A DNA stretch of 64,000 nt from Flammeovirga pectinis (GTDB taxonomy: Bacteria; Bacteroidota; Bacteroidia; Cytophagales; Flammeovirgaceae). A model generated the notes under the pieces. It was not told the DNA's origin, searched no databases, and worked only from the letters and a program-made list of their open reading frames with translations. Made by a program: the position numbers and the translations under genes. Where the stretch lies: the NCBI RefSeq assembly GCF_003970675.1, contig NZ_CP034562.1, forward strand, positions 4,535,501 to 4,599,500, in the 5' to 3' direction. This document shows positions 35,550 to 45,700 of this stretch, piece by piece (within the stretch, counting starts at the first letter, position 1; each line of letters begins with the position of its first letter).

Positions 35550-36695
35550 CTACTTACTAAGTGTATTTGTATTTAATTCGACTTTAGTGTACTCAACAAA
35601 TCGAGGGTTATCTGGAGTGATATAAGCAATACCATTTGCAACATCGAAGATCATTGTTTGTACTGTTACGAAAGTAGATTCTGGAGCATCTTTAGAAATA
35701 TTGATAGGACGAACACTAAAAACATGTTGCATTGCACCGACAGTTAATTCGGGTGTGTATTTTAAGAAAGAACCAGCAGCTTCTTCTCTTGCAAAAGTAT
35801 TTGATGTATAACTGTTAGCAGTGTAGATATCAAATTTTTCTAGCATTGCATCTTTAGTTGCTTGCGTGTGGTTCGCACTATAGCTACCTCTAGCATCATG
35901 ATTAGCTACTTCAATACGGTCTTCAAAAATTCTTACTGCATAGTGATTACCTTTATCATCTGCAATAGTGAAATTTATAGGAGATGGTGTGGCAAAACCT
36001 TCCATTTTCTTTAAGAATTCATCTGCTGATTTACATTGTACTGCCATGGCAAAAACTGCATCTGTAGATACAATATTGTCTTTACTTAATGTATTACCTG
36101 ATTCTAAATCAATGATTGTATTAAGAACAATGCCCACATGTTCGCCCATTCCTTGAAAGTGTGCACCATCTGTAGGAATAAACAAAGAATTTTTGGTTCT
36201 AATCATTACAGTAGGAGTACCTTCTAGAAAATCAATACCCATATCGTTGTTCTGACCAACAATACCATTATTAAAAGCTAAAGATGTACAACCTTTTAAT
36301 GCTTGCTTAATTTTTGTTTTCCCATATTCAGAAACTTCTACATCAACATAGCTGGCTTCAGCAAATAACTGAACAACATTTACGCCTCTCATTTTGGCTT
36401 GCATTTCCATCATTGCAACATATTCAGGAGCAATTTTACGGTTATTTTCTACTACAGCAGCATATTGTTCTAGAACTTCTGAAGGAACAGTATCTCTATC
36501 AATTTTAGAAAGATATTCTGCTAATTGGTAATTTGTCTTATCCGAGAAATCAATAACTTTTACTGTTGTTTGTACTGCTTGGCGTTGAGCATTAAAGTAG
36601 TCGAGATTATCTCCTACAACTTGAGCATTAGAATATTTTACACCAACTATTAACATAAATATTGATAAGGCTAGGAATAAACTAAATTTTTTCAT
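35550..36695 (-). CDS. C45/AAT-like Ntn hydrolase, exported
   Basis: A 381-residue exported protein (signal peptide to about ASAQ-like NAQ, residue 25). The internal segment KGCTSLAFNNGIVGQNNDMG fits the acyl-CoA:6-aminopenicillanic-acid acyltransferase/linear-amide C-N hydrolase group: Cys136 would become the N-terminal nucleophile after self-cleavage between Gly135 and Cys136, and the QNNDMG stretch supplies conserved Asn/Asp. Later NHTQATKDAM and a C-terminal sandwich fit the fold. Members cleave penicillins, acyl-homoserine lactones or bile salts. Followed 37 bases later by an outer-membrane protein gene. Substrate is unknown; periplasmic site is predicted. Confidence 0.72.
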   Translation of the reverse strand: MKKFSLFLALSIFMLIVGVKYSNAQVVGDNLDYFNAQRQAVQTTVKVIDFSDKTNYQLAEYLSKIDRDTVPSEVLEQYAAVVENNRKIAPEYVAMMEMQAKMRGVNVVQLFAEASYVDVEVSEYGKTKIKQALKGCTSLAFNNGIVGQNNDMGIDFLEGTPTVMIRTKNSLFIPTDGAHFQGMGEHVGIVLNTIIDLESGNTLSKDNIVSTDAVFAMAVQCKSADEFLKKMEGFATPSPINFTIADDKGNHYAVRIFEDRIEVANHDARGSYSANHTQATKDAMLEKFDIYTANSYTSNTFAREEAAGSFLKYTPELTVGAMQHVFSVRPINISKDAPESTFVTVQTMIFDVANGIAYITPDNPRFVEYTKVELNTNTLSK

Positions 36696-36842
36696 GATGT
36701 TTTATATAAATTTTGATTCATTATCTGTTTCAATAATAGAAGTGAGAACAGGTAAAAGAATCCCTAACGCGTTAACCTACCTTAACATTTTAATTAATTT
36801 TATACTTTAGGGGTTTGTAAACTCTTTTAGTTTTTGATCAAA

Positions 36843-36894
36843 AAAAATAGCTTAGTTAAAAAGGAGGCTATGCTCTTTTTTAACTAAGCTATTT
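36843..36894 (-). terminator. Strong hairpin terminator
   Basis: Perfect 18-base stem AAAATAGCTTAGTTAAAA / TTTTAACTAAGCTATTTT; the A run at its left end becomes a T run on the minus strand, ending the DUF5996 gene. Confidence 0.85.
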
Positions 36895-36944
36895 TGGAAT
36901 GCCTCTAAGGCGAATATTTAGTATTCGTTTATTTTGTATTGTTA

Positions 36945-37874
36945 CTATTCACTTTTCACCCTTTCTAATTCAGTTCTTTCCCAATTAGCAGTGTTTGCAG
37001 CTGCCTCATAAGTTGTCTGTAAAAATGTGTAAAGCATTTCTTCAGGATTCTCTGCTTTTATAACATCTTCATATTTTAAAAAGAATTCTCCCATTTCTGT
37101 ACTATAAAAAGCTTTATTTGGTAAAACTTTTTGCTCTCCAAATGTTGGTGCACTAGGGTAGGCATAAGCATAGAAAGCAGGAGAGGGAAATGCTTCTGAC
37201 CCTGGCCAAAAACCAGCACTACTTACCTCTTTTGAATAGGCTTCTTGCATTACTTTTTGAGGCATATTTGGCATCTGACCTTGGTGTAGAGGAGCATCTT
37301 TACCAGAGAAACGAGTTACAGCTAAATCAAATGCGCCCCAGAACAAGTGTACAGGACTGCATTTTCCAATAAAATCGCTTCTAAAATCAGTAAAAACGCT
37401 ATTTACTTTAACCATTGTTCTCCAAAGAGTATTGGCTACTTTGGCATCATAAGATTTATTTGTGGTGTTTTCTTTAAAAGGAATTGCCACTTCTAATTCG
37501 TTCGGGCTACCATGTATGGTTACATCAATCCCCAACTTATTGAGTTCTTCAAATAATAGCGTATAAAATTTAGCTACTGTCATTGGTTTTAAATCAAAAC
37601 TTACAGTGGTTTTACCTGTACATTCAATGAATAGCTTGTGTTGTTCAAAGTCAAAATCAATTTGAAAAATCTTACCTTGATATGGAATACTTTGAGTAGT
37701 ATAGCCATGTGGAGAAACATATAAAGTGGTATGCCATGAGTGGTTTTGCCAAGGCATAGTTTTTAATCTGATTTTACCTACAATCTGAATCCATTGATGT
37801 AAGGTTGCGAGTGTGTCTTTTATGTCGTTAAAGTTTAAGACAGGCCATTGGTTTTGTTTCTTTTCAGATGCCAT
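36945..37874 (-). CDS. DUF5996-family protein
   Basis: A 309-residue cytoplasmic protein (no signal). Conserved stretches recognised as typical of DUF5996: WPVLNFNDIKDTLATLHQW near the N-terminus, RLKTMPWQNHSWHTTLYVS, and SPVHLFWGAFDLAVTRFSGK in the middle, followed by SAGFWPGSEAFPSPAFYAYA. The family has no established function. Single-gene unit with its own strong terminator. Confidence 0.8.
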   Translation of the reverse strand: MASEKKQNQWPVLNFNDIKDTLATLHQWIQIVGKIRLKTMPWQNHSWHTTLYVSPHGYTTQSIPYQGKIFQIDFDFEQHKLFIECTGKTTVSFDLKPMTVAKFYTLLFEELNKLGIDVTIHGSPNELEVAIPFKENTTNKSYDAKVANTLWRTMVKVNSVFTDFRSDFIGKCSPVHLFWGAFDLAVTRFSGKDAPLHQGQMPNMPQKVMQEAYSKEVSSAGFWPGSEAFPSPAFYAYAYPSAPTFGEQKVLPNKAFYSTEMGEFFLKYEDVIKAENPEEMLYTFLQTTYEAAANTANWERTELERVKSE

Positions 37875-37988
37875 TTTATTCTAGAGATGGGTTGATAATA
37901 AAGTGGTATCCTTCAATTATTAGGAGTACCGCTATAAAAGTTACTATAATTTATCTACACACCAAAGTAGTAGAAGTGTTAAATATAA

Positions 37989-38018
37989 AAAGCCGTTAAT
38001 ATTGAAATCAACGACTTT
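37989..38018 (-). terminator. Hairpin terminator
   Basis: Stem AAAGCCGTT / AACGACTTT (one mismatch) with an A-rich left flank that reads as T on the minus strand; downstream of the DUF434 gene. Confidence 0.55.
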
Positions 38019-38066
38019 GTTTTTTTTATTGAAATGATGACTTTATGCCATTTTATTACTTCCAAA

Positions 38067-38777
38067 TTAGACCGTAATTGTATTCGCACTTTTTATGTGA
38101 TTTTCAATTATAAAAGCTCCAAGGTTAAACCATTTTTTAGCATGGTCAATTATCCAACCATCTGATGATACTACAATCCTTTCACTTTTAGCAAGTACTT
38201 TATCTGGATCAAATACGAGCTCTACTTCCCAAGAGAAATTATACGTATTACTTAATTCTAATAACCTTGTTTTTAAAGAACCACTATTAGAAACTGGCTG
38301 ATCAAAATACCATCTTACAGCACTAACATCTAGTTCTTTTAATACATTGCCAATTAAACATAAGGCTTCTTCTGTTTTTGTAACCCGTTTATAAGTGCCG
38401 TGTACACTAGATATATCTCTATACAAACCATCTCTGGCTTTAAAAATATATGCACCCGATAAAGCATTCTCTAGTAAGATCAATAAATTAAAACCATCTA
38501 TTTCTATTACTTTACCTTTTAGATTAGTACTGTTTATTTCTGTAGATTTTCGTTCTTCAACCTTAATATGGTTGCAACAAATTCTTGCTAAGGCATCATG
38601 TTGTCTTTTATTTAACCTGTATTTATGCCCCACTAATTGTAGTGCAGAACTTTCAGGATAACCTCTTGTAAGTAAATAGCAAAGATCATCGGTTGCTTCT
38701 TTTATAATGTCAATCCATTTTGTTGAGAAGAGTGTATCATCATTAGATTGTTTTCCTCTATTTCTTGTTGTGCTCAA
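38067..38777 (-). CDS. DUF434-domain protein
   Basis: A 236-residue cytoplasmic protein. The N-terminal part (about 25-75, with YLLTRGYPESSALQLVGHKY and RLNKRQHDALARI) fits DUF434, and the C-terminal part (IEIDGFNLLILLENALSG, then VRWYFDQPVSNSGSLKTRL) fits the companion domain usually found with it. Function not established; the FDQPVSNSG segment suggests a nuclease-like or PIN-like fold, but no catalytic set is certain. Transcribed alone, divergent from the sulfatase gene. Confidence 0.75.
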   Translation of the reverse strand: MSTTRNRGKQSNDDTLFSTKWIDIIKEATDDLCYLLTRGYPESSALQLVGHKYRLNKRQHDALARICCNHIKVEERKSTEINSTNLKGKVIEIDGFNLLILLENALSGAYIFKARDGLYRDISSVHGTYKRVTKTEEALCLIGNVLKELDVSAVRWYFDQPVSNSGSLKTRLLELSNTYNFSWEVELVFDPDKVLAKSERIVVSSDGWIIDHAKKWFNLGAFIIENHIKSANTITV

Positions 38778-39020
38778 GTGCTTAGTAGTTTATTTGTTTT
38801 TTCTTGATAGAAGTTCTATGCTTATCAAATTTAACAGATTTGTACTTTTATTTACTTTCTAATTGGCTATAATTTTGTCTATAGCATTTAATTTGATGGA
38901 AATGGAAAATTAGTCTTTTTTAGTAAGATGTTCTTTTTCGAAAGTCATATGTTGTTTTATAAAAATCTGTTAAAAAGAACTGCCGTTAAACTAGCTATCA
39001 ACAAAAAAAACACATTGATT

Positions 39021-40640
39021 ATGAAAACAAATCTATTCACATTATTAGCAGTATTAGTTGGCTTAACAGCCTTCGGACAAAATAAAACAACAAAAAAATT
39101 AAAAGGAAGTAAGCCAAATATTATCATGATTGTTTCTGACGATACGGGTTGGGGCGATTTCGGATCTTATGGCGGTGGAGAGGGTAGAGGAATGGCTACT
39201 CCCAACTTTGATAGAATGGACCAAGAAGGAATGCAATTCTGGGATTTTTACGGTCAACCTTCTTGTACACCGGGTAGAGCAGCAATGCAAACAGGAAGAA
39301 TTCCAAACCGATCGGGGATGACAACAGTTGCTTTTCAGGGGCAAGGTGGCGGATTAGCTCACGGTGAAGTAACCATAGCAGATGTATTAAAAAGTGGTGG
39401 TTATAACACGTACTTTGCAGGGAAATGGCACTTAGGAGAGTCTGATTATGCAATGCCAACGGCACATGGTTACGATAAAATGGAAAGTGTAATTTTATAT
39501 CACTTAAATGCTTATACCTATACAATGAAGTCGTTCCACCCTGGTATGACGGACGATCAAATAGCGTTTTATAAAAAAGCTACAACAGGTATTCTAGAAG
39601 GAGAAGCAGGTCAGCCTGTAAGAGAAATAGCAAAAGTAACGGAAGAAAACCTACCTGAGTTGGATGTGATGATGACGGATAACGTGATTAAACAATTAGA
39701 TACCTACGCCAAAGACAAAGATAAACCATTCTTTATGAGTGTAAACTTTGCGAAAAATCACCAACCCAATATACCAGGTAAAGATTTTGTAGGTAAATCT
39801 GCAGCAAAAACTAAATATGCAGATGCTGTTTGTGAATTAGATCATCACGTAGGTCAAATTTTAGATGAAGTAGAGCGCTTAGGAATATCAGAAAATACCT
39901 TAATCTTATTTACTGTAGACAATGGTGCTTGGCAAGATGTTTATCCAGATGCAGGTTATACTCCTTTTAGAGGAACTAAAGGAACAGATAGAGAAGCAGG
40001 TTCTAGAGTGCCAGCTTATGCAATGTGGAAAGGTGTAATTGAGCCGGGTGTTGATAATTACAATATTGTTGGTGGATTAGATTACTTAGCCACTTTTGCA
40101 AATCTAGCAGGGGTAAATGTACCAACAGAAGATAGAGATGGTAAACCAACAGTTTTTGATAGTTACGATATGACTCCTTTATTAACGGGTGATAACGATG
40201 CCTTTAAAAGAGATACATGGTTCTACTTCACAGAGCAAGAATTGTCTCCTGGAGCTGTAAGAGTTGGACGTTGGAAAGCAACATTTAATTTAAGAGGTGA
40301 TAATGGAGCTGTAGCAGGATCTACAGATAGTCCTAACCAATCATTAGGATGGACTGGCCCAGAAAAGTATGTAGCAACAACACCTGCAATCTATGATTTA
40401 TGGTCTGATCCTCAAGAACGTTATGATGTATTTATGACATCATTTACAGAAAACACTTGGACGTTGCCAATCTTTATTAAAGAGATGAATACACTACAAA
40501 GTACTTATGAAAAATATCCTCCACGTCCTGTTCAATCAGATTCTTACGATGGTGTGATGACTATAAAAAGATTTAATGATTTAAGAAAAATAAATAGTGA
40601 ATTGAAAAAGGAGGGAGCTGATTTCGAAATTAAGAAATAA
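39021..40640 (+). CDS. Sulfatase, S1 family, exported
   Basis: Type I sulfatase of 539 residues from the ATG at 39021, which gives a signal peptide ending LTAFGQ; the in-frame ATG at 38928 would bury it. Asp40-Asp41 in MIVSDDTGWGDFG bind calcium; the formylglycine site is Cys82 in SCTPGRAAMQTG, the canonical C-x-P-x-R. FAGKWHLGES and FTVDNGAWQDV supply further metal and substrate ligands. Probably periplasmic. It is only distantly like the sulfatase at 17764, with a fully canonical active-site motif. No glycosidase is directly linked, so the sulfated substrate is unknown. Followed by a terminator at 40668. Confidence 0.92.
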   Translation: MKTNLFTLLAVLVGLTAFGQNKTTKKLKGSKPNIIMIVSDDTGWGDFGSYGGGEGRGMATPNFDRMDQEGMQFWDFYGQPSCTPGRAAMQTGRIPNRSGMTTVAFQGQGGGLAHGEVTIADVLKSGGYNTYFAGKWHLGESDYAMPTAHGYDKMESVILYHLNAYTYTMKSFHPGMTDDQIAFYKKATTGILEGEAGQPVREIAKVTEENLPELDVMMTDNVIKQLDTYAKDKDKPFFMSVNFAKNHQPNIPGKDFVGKSAAKTKYADAVCELDHHVGQILDEVERLGISENTLILFTVDNGAWQDVYPDAGYTPFRGTKGTDREAGSRVPAYAMWKGVIEPGVDNYNIVGGLDYLATFANLAGVNVPTEDRDGKPTVFDSYDMTPLLTGDNDAFKRDTWFYFTEQELSPGAVRVGRWKATFNLRGDNGAVAGSTDSPNQSLGWTGPEKYVATTPAIYDLWSDPQERYDVFMTSFTENTWTLPIFIKEMNTLQSTYEKYPPRPVQSDSYDGVMTIKRFNDLRKINSELKKEGADFEIKK

Positions 40641-40667
40641 CAATAGCCCAGTTTAATAAATAGTATT

Positions 40668-40703
40668 AGCTGTTGCTCTTTTTAAGATCAACAGCTTTTT
40701 TAT
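40668..40703 (+). terminator. Rho-independent terminator
   Basis: Stem AGCTGTTG / CAACAGCT followed by T-rich sequence; ends the sulfatase gene. Confidence 0.78.
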
Positions 40704-40850
40704 GTTCAAGAGTTTTGAAATAGGATCTCATAATTATTGCATTAATCAAAAGTCCATACCCTTGAACTTATTGTCCATCTGATTAAGCTTTAAATTGTAG
40801 AGATTTGTAGCAGACAAAACAAATTAACACACCTAATAATCTAATCAATC

Positions 40851-41414
40851 ATGAAAAATTTCACGATCCACACACTAGAATCAGCACCAAAAGAAAGTCA
40901 ACCTTTTTTAGAGGAAAAGGTAAAAGCTTACGGCTATTTACCAAACTTAACAGCTACTTTAGCAGAGTCTCCGGAGTTGCTAGAAGCCTATTTAATGTTA
41001 CACGACTTTTTTGTAAAAACATCTTTCGATAAGGACGAGCTGACAGTTGTATGGCAAGCAATTAACGTAGAAAATGATTGCCATTATTGTGTGCCTGCTC
41101 ATACAGCAATAGCAAACATGATGAAAGTCGATCCAGCAATTACACAGGCATTACGAGATCAAACACCTTTGCCAACGGAAAAATTAGAAGCCCTAAGAAC
41201 ATTCTCGCTTGCAATGGTAAGAGAAAGAGGTTTTGTTTCTGATGAGGAACTAGAAGCTTTCTATTCTGTAGGTTATACCCATAAAAATGTTTTAGAAGTA
41301 ATTTTAGGGTTAGCTCAAAAAACGATTAGTAATTATACTAATCATGTTGCGAAAACACCTTTAGATAAAGTGCATAGCAAATATGCATGGAATAAAGAGA
41401 CAATAGCGGAGTAA
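40851..41414 (+). CDS. Carboxymuconolactone-decarboxylase/AhpD-like protein
   Basis: A 187-residue cytoplasmic protein of the carboxymuconolactone decarboxylase family. The AhpD-like redox motif is NDCHYCVPAHT, giving Cys77-x-x-Cys80 and His84, with Glu74 nearby. Homologues are alkylhydroperoxidase-like or thiol-peroxidase proteins; others have no known reaction. No downstream partner, and an inverted-repeat element follows at 41429. It is not linked to the ahpC/ahpF pair at 49008. Confidence 0.85.
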   Translation: MKNFTIHTLESAPKESQPFLEEKVKAYGYLPNLTATLAESPELLEAYLMLHDFFVKTSFDKDELTVVWQAINVENDCHYCVPAHTAIANMMKVDPAITQALRDQTPLPTEKLEALRTFSLAMVRERGFVSDEELEAFYSVGYTHKNVLEVILGLAQKTISNYTNHVAKTPLDKVHSKYAWNKETIAE

Positions 41415-41428
41415 AAGACAATTGTAGT

Positions 41429-41584
41429 ATTTTAGAAAGGCAGGAATTTATGGAATGATAAAATAAAGCATCATCTCCGATCATAGAATCACTTTTAAAA
41501 AATGATTTCACGAAAAATGAATCAGAACCACCTCAGCTACAAAAAAAAGCATGATAAAACTATGCCTTTCTGTCTTTCTAAAAT
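41429..41584. repeat. Short element bounded by inverted repeats
   Basis: ATTTTAGAAAGGCAG at 41429-41443 and, inverted, CTGTCTTTCTAAAAT at 41570-41584 (14 of 15 match), enclosing about 125 bases with no gene. A third copy, CTTTTAGAAAGACAG, lies at 42749-42763. May be a MITE remnant or a rearrangement scar. Confidence 0.4.
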
Positions 41585-41586
41585 TT

Positions 41587-42057
41587 CTATTTATTTAAAT
41601 AGAAATAAATAGGTCCATTTAAAAGTATAAATATATTGCTTGATATAAAAAAAAGCACATGAATGACTCTATGTTTAAAGACTTTTATTCTTAATTCATT
41701 AATGTTTACATTGTCAACGGATGGAGTTTTATTTATAATAATTTTAGTAACATAATTTGTTATCATAAATATTAAAAATAAGGCAACTAACAATAATATG
41801 ACTCTAAAATTATTAGCTATAGTTAGAAATAATGGTATATCTAATAGATAAGTTGTAATACTTAATAGATAAAAAATAATACCAGTTGAATAAAAAATTA
41901 AAGACATATAGAATAAAGATACAAATCTTTCACCTTGAGTATTTCCATAATCTTCTAAGTATTCATTATCAGTAATTTTTTTATTCTGTTGTAAATAATT
42001 CCATATATATATATCGGTATATACAGAGTTTATATACATAATAATTTTATTTATCAT
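41587..42057 (-). CDS. Small membrane protein beside a decayed gene
   Basis: A 156-residue protein with a charged N-terminal third (NSVYTDIYIWNYLQQNKK) and about four hydrophobic segments: FYMSLIFYSTGIIFYLLSIT, DIPLFLTIANNF/RVILLLVALFLIFMITNY, and VIHVLFFISSNIFILLNGPI. No family recognised. It starts about 10 bases after the end of the decayed reading frame at 42067, the arrangement of a toxin gene followed by a membrane immunity gene. That reading is speculative. Codon use is more AT-rich than neighbours. Confidence 0.5.
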   Translation of the reverse strand: MINKIIMYINSVYTDIYIWNYLQQNKKITDNEYLEDYGNTQGERFVSLFYMSLIFYSTGIIFYLLSITTYLLDIPLFLTIANNFRVILLLVALFLIFMITNYVTKIIINKTPSVDNVNINELRIKVFKHRVIHVLFFISSNIFILLNGPIYFYLNK

Positions 42058-42066
42058 TTCCCTATT

Positions 42067-42640
42067 CTACCAAAAAATATTGAGTTTACTCCAATCTACA
42101 TTATTCATTGAAGATCCCCAACTAAGATCTCCTAATATATTGATAGGTTTAGATGATGTTACACTAATAAACAGATATGTCAACTGTTGCAATACCTAAC
42201 GAAATACCTAAAACAGATGCACTTGTCATTAATTATCTCGTACAGTTATAGTAACAACAATTCCTCCGACAAAAGCACCTATAAATCCAATTTTGGATAC
42301 TCCTCCAACTACTTTTAAACCTTTTTTCTTTAAAACATCAATAACTCCGTGTGTAGTTTCTTGAATACCTAGACTTAAAGAATAAGTTTCTAAGTTCGTT
42401 AAAGGGTTCTTAAAACCTTGAATAGTTTCTATACCAAAAAATCTATTACCGCCATTAATTCCTAAACCTACAATAGAAGGTTCTGATTCACTTTTGGAGG
42501 AAACCTTTTCTCAGGATTTAATAGATAAGATTTTATTAATTTCGTTATTATGATATCATTCTCTATCTCTTCTAGTTTTGATTCTTTTTAATTTGATGGG
42601 TTATCTTTTGACGAATCTAATGTTATGAAAGAATAGAGTC
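42067..42640 (-). pseudogene. Decayed gene remnant, several frameshifts
   Basis: No intact gene, but the minus strand shows coding-like pieces in switching frames. Upstream: KLEEIENDIIITKLIKSY and NPEKRFPPK (42500-42600, an in-frame stop just before). Middle: an open frame to a stop at 42229-42231 containing SIVGLGINGGNRFFGIETIQ, HGVIDVLKKKGLKVVGGV and FIGAFVGGIVVTITVRDN. Then SASVLGISLGIATVDISV, and in yet another frame SSKPINILGDLSWGSSMNNV to the stop at 42067. Gly-rich hydrophobic stretches near the C-terminus resemble those in large secreted toxins, but the family cannot be named. Boundaries are approximate. Confidence 0.5.
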
Positions 42641-42739
42641 ATTCATTTGAAATCTATCTCTATATTTTAGAAAATGTCCTTTTTGTACCTCAAAAAGTCA
42701 TTAGAAACATAGCAAATATGCATAGAGTTAAATAATAAA

Positions 42740-42770
42740 AAAGGCTGCCTTTTAGAAAGACAGCCTTTAA
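42740..42770 (-). terminator. Hairpin terminator of the GH9 gene
   Basis: Stem AAGGCTG / CAGCCTT (extendable) with A run at the left side that reads as T on the minus strand. Contains the third copy of the TTTTAGAAAGACAG word. Confidence 0.75.
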
Positions 42771-42795
42771 TTATAAGTAGTTGAGAAATTAAGAA

Positions 42796-45700
42796 CTATT
42801 TCTTAAGGAATTTCAGGCTTTTTGTAAAGTTGTTGCCAGAAATTTGTATTACATATAAACCAGATTTTAAATTATCAATTGCTAATTTTTTGCTTCCTTG
42901 AGCATTATTAATTGATAAGAAATTTTCTAGTTTTCCTGAGATAGAATAAATAGCTACTTGGAACTGTCCTTCTCCTAAGCCACTCAAGATTATTTCATGC
43001 TGAGCAGGGTTTGGATAAAGGCTTAATTCTTCTTCAAGTTGGAGCGTTGTTGTATTTTCTATAGCAGCAGATCTGCCATTACTAGAGCAAGAACCTCCTG
43101 CGTTCCATCCCCAAATAGCTATATCTGGAGCTCCAGCAGTACCATTCCATTCATTATTTGATGTATAATTATTGCCATTGTAACTCACTACAGTTCCTAC
43201 AGGGTAATTCGTGTTAGGTTCCCATGTAGTACATGCATCATTGTTATCGTCATCACCTTCTTCATTTGTAATTTCTAACCAGTTCATGTTAAAACCATCA
43301 GAAGAAGCTTGTACTCTAATTGTAGTTTGTCCAGATGGGAGAGTAGCATCAACAGAAATTGTTTTCCAGTTTTGCCATCCACCTGTTGCTTGGAAATTTA
43401 CGTCTGCCAAAGTGCTTCCGTTTGCAGAAACAGTAAACGATTTATTATCAAAACCATCAGCAGCAATACGGAATCTCAATTTTCCTTCACCGCCACCTGG
43501 AATATTTACATTGTATTCCATAAAATCGCCACTGTCTACCCATCCAATATTATTCACACCATCTACATCTTCCGTAGGCTCTACTTGGATACCTGACATA
43601 GTACTAAATTCTTCAGCTTCTATTCTAAGTGTAAATTTCCCTTGAAGACTTACAGAAACAGTAGAAGAACTAGATGCTTCACCATCAGAAACTACTAAAG
43701 AGAATTCATAATTAGTGTCATCTTGAAGACCGCTTACAGTAGGTTGTGCAACAGATACATTATCAAATGTTACAGCAGGACCAACAGTTTGCGTCCAAGC
43801 ATATGTTAAGGCTACAGGTCCGTTATCAGGATCGTTAGAAACCGAACCATCTAAAGTTGTTACACTAGTACCGTTTTGAAGTACTTGATTATCACCTGCG
43901 TTGGCAATAGGTGCTTCATTTGCTTTAGGTAGTTTTTCTAATACTACATTGTCTATAAAAACATCAATATTACTATTACCTACATTGAAAGTTACTCTAC
44001 CATTTGTTTCGGTAGCTTCTTCCATTGTAAACTCGTAAGAGAATTGTTGCGTTCTATTATTTAAGCTAGGCTGAGCACTGAAAAATCCTGTCCAAGGCTC
44101 ACCATTTTTTTCTATAGAAAGAACGATAGAACGATTATTTGATGAACGAGCATCAAAAGATATTCTATACTCTGCACCATTTTCAATTTCTAAACCTCCT
44201 TGATTGTATTGTACATGCCAAGTATCAGAACCACCATTGCTAATTACAGCATGTAATTGATTGTCTACAACATCATGGTTTGCAGTAGCACTTGCGTTGA
44301 TATACGTTGTCCAACCTTCAAAACCATTACTGAAATCGCCATTCGATAACATATTTATAACGTCTTTGACTTCAACATTTACTTGGTCTGTACTCGTATT
44401 ACCTACAGCATCGGTAACTGTTAATTCAAATACGTAAGTCCCTAAAACTAAATCATTGATTACAGTAATTGCTGAAGTAGGATTTAGGATAGTTGCAGTT
44501 GAAGGTCCGTCTACTTGTATCCAATTATAAGATAGAGCATCCTCTTCTGGGTCAGTACCACTACCCGTTAATTGTGCAGTACCATTAATAAGACTAGTAG
44601 AAACATTATTACCCGCATTGGCAACAGGAGATTGGTTTGGAGTAACTGTAATATTGATAACCGCAGTTACATTACCTGCAGTTGCGGTAACCTGATCTGA
44701 TGCTCCCAATGTTGTAGCAGTATACACACCATTTGGTGCATTTGCAGACCAAGTAATTAACTCATCTTGCATTAATTGACCACAACCATTTTTTACTATT
44801 GCTGTGAAATTGAATGTTTGATCAATTACTATTGATTGATCTCCTTCAGAAATTTCAACAGTAGCAACTTCAGGTGTTTCACAAATTAAAGTTAAAACAA
44901 TTCCTTCAATTTTGATTTCATCTACAGCTACTGTTCCAGCAGTACCAGTAGGACCTTGAACCTCATATTGAATACTTGTTACATCCGTAGCGTTAAAAGA
45001 AACGGCATCTCCCCAACCTGCTTGAGAGAACTGATTCCATGATAATTCTACCATTGTCCAATCTGCATGAGCAGGAACTGGTGAAGCGTAGTAATCAAAA
45101 TCTGTAATAGAAGTGGTAGGAACTTTTACTATCATTGCATCTCCTTTATGCCAAAAAGAGATTCCTGTAGAACTTGCAATATCTTCTCTACCTGTACCTT
45201 CTTCAGATAATGGAAATCCAAAGCCAACAAAAGGATTGAATTCTAAAGTTCCCTCATTTAATACATAAGAAACTTCTACACTGTTTGAAGTACTAACAGC
45301 ACCACCACTTGTCATTGGTAAAGGAGTTGCATTAGGAGTAATAGTAGAAGCACCGCCATTACCATTATCATCTAAAGCAAACCACTCAGTGTTTAATTTT
45401 GTAATACCATTATTTTCTGCATCTGCAACAAGTGTTGCATTTTCTGGAACAACTGTAATTGTTACTTGCGTACTAATGCCATCTACTGTTAATGTAACTA
45501 TTTCTGTAGTAAGTGTGCTTGTGTTCGAAAAAACACCATTAGGTGCATTTGAAGACCAATTGAAAACGGCGTCTCTTACAGTGCCACCACATTCATTTAA
45601 TGCACGTGCAGATAAAGTAATCGACTCATCTAATTCAATAGTAATAGAACTTTCACCATTAATAAGTACATCTACAACGGCAGGGTTTTCACAATCCGTA

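Noticed and set aside
42229-42500. Naming the decayed frame as an Rhs or polymorphic toxin
   Set aside because: Only Gly-rich hydrophobic stretches support it; no Rhs core or toxin motif is visible.
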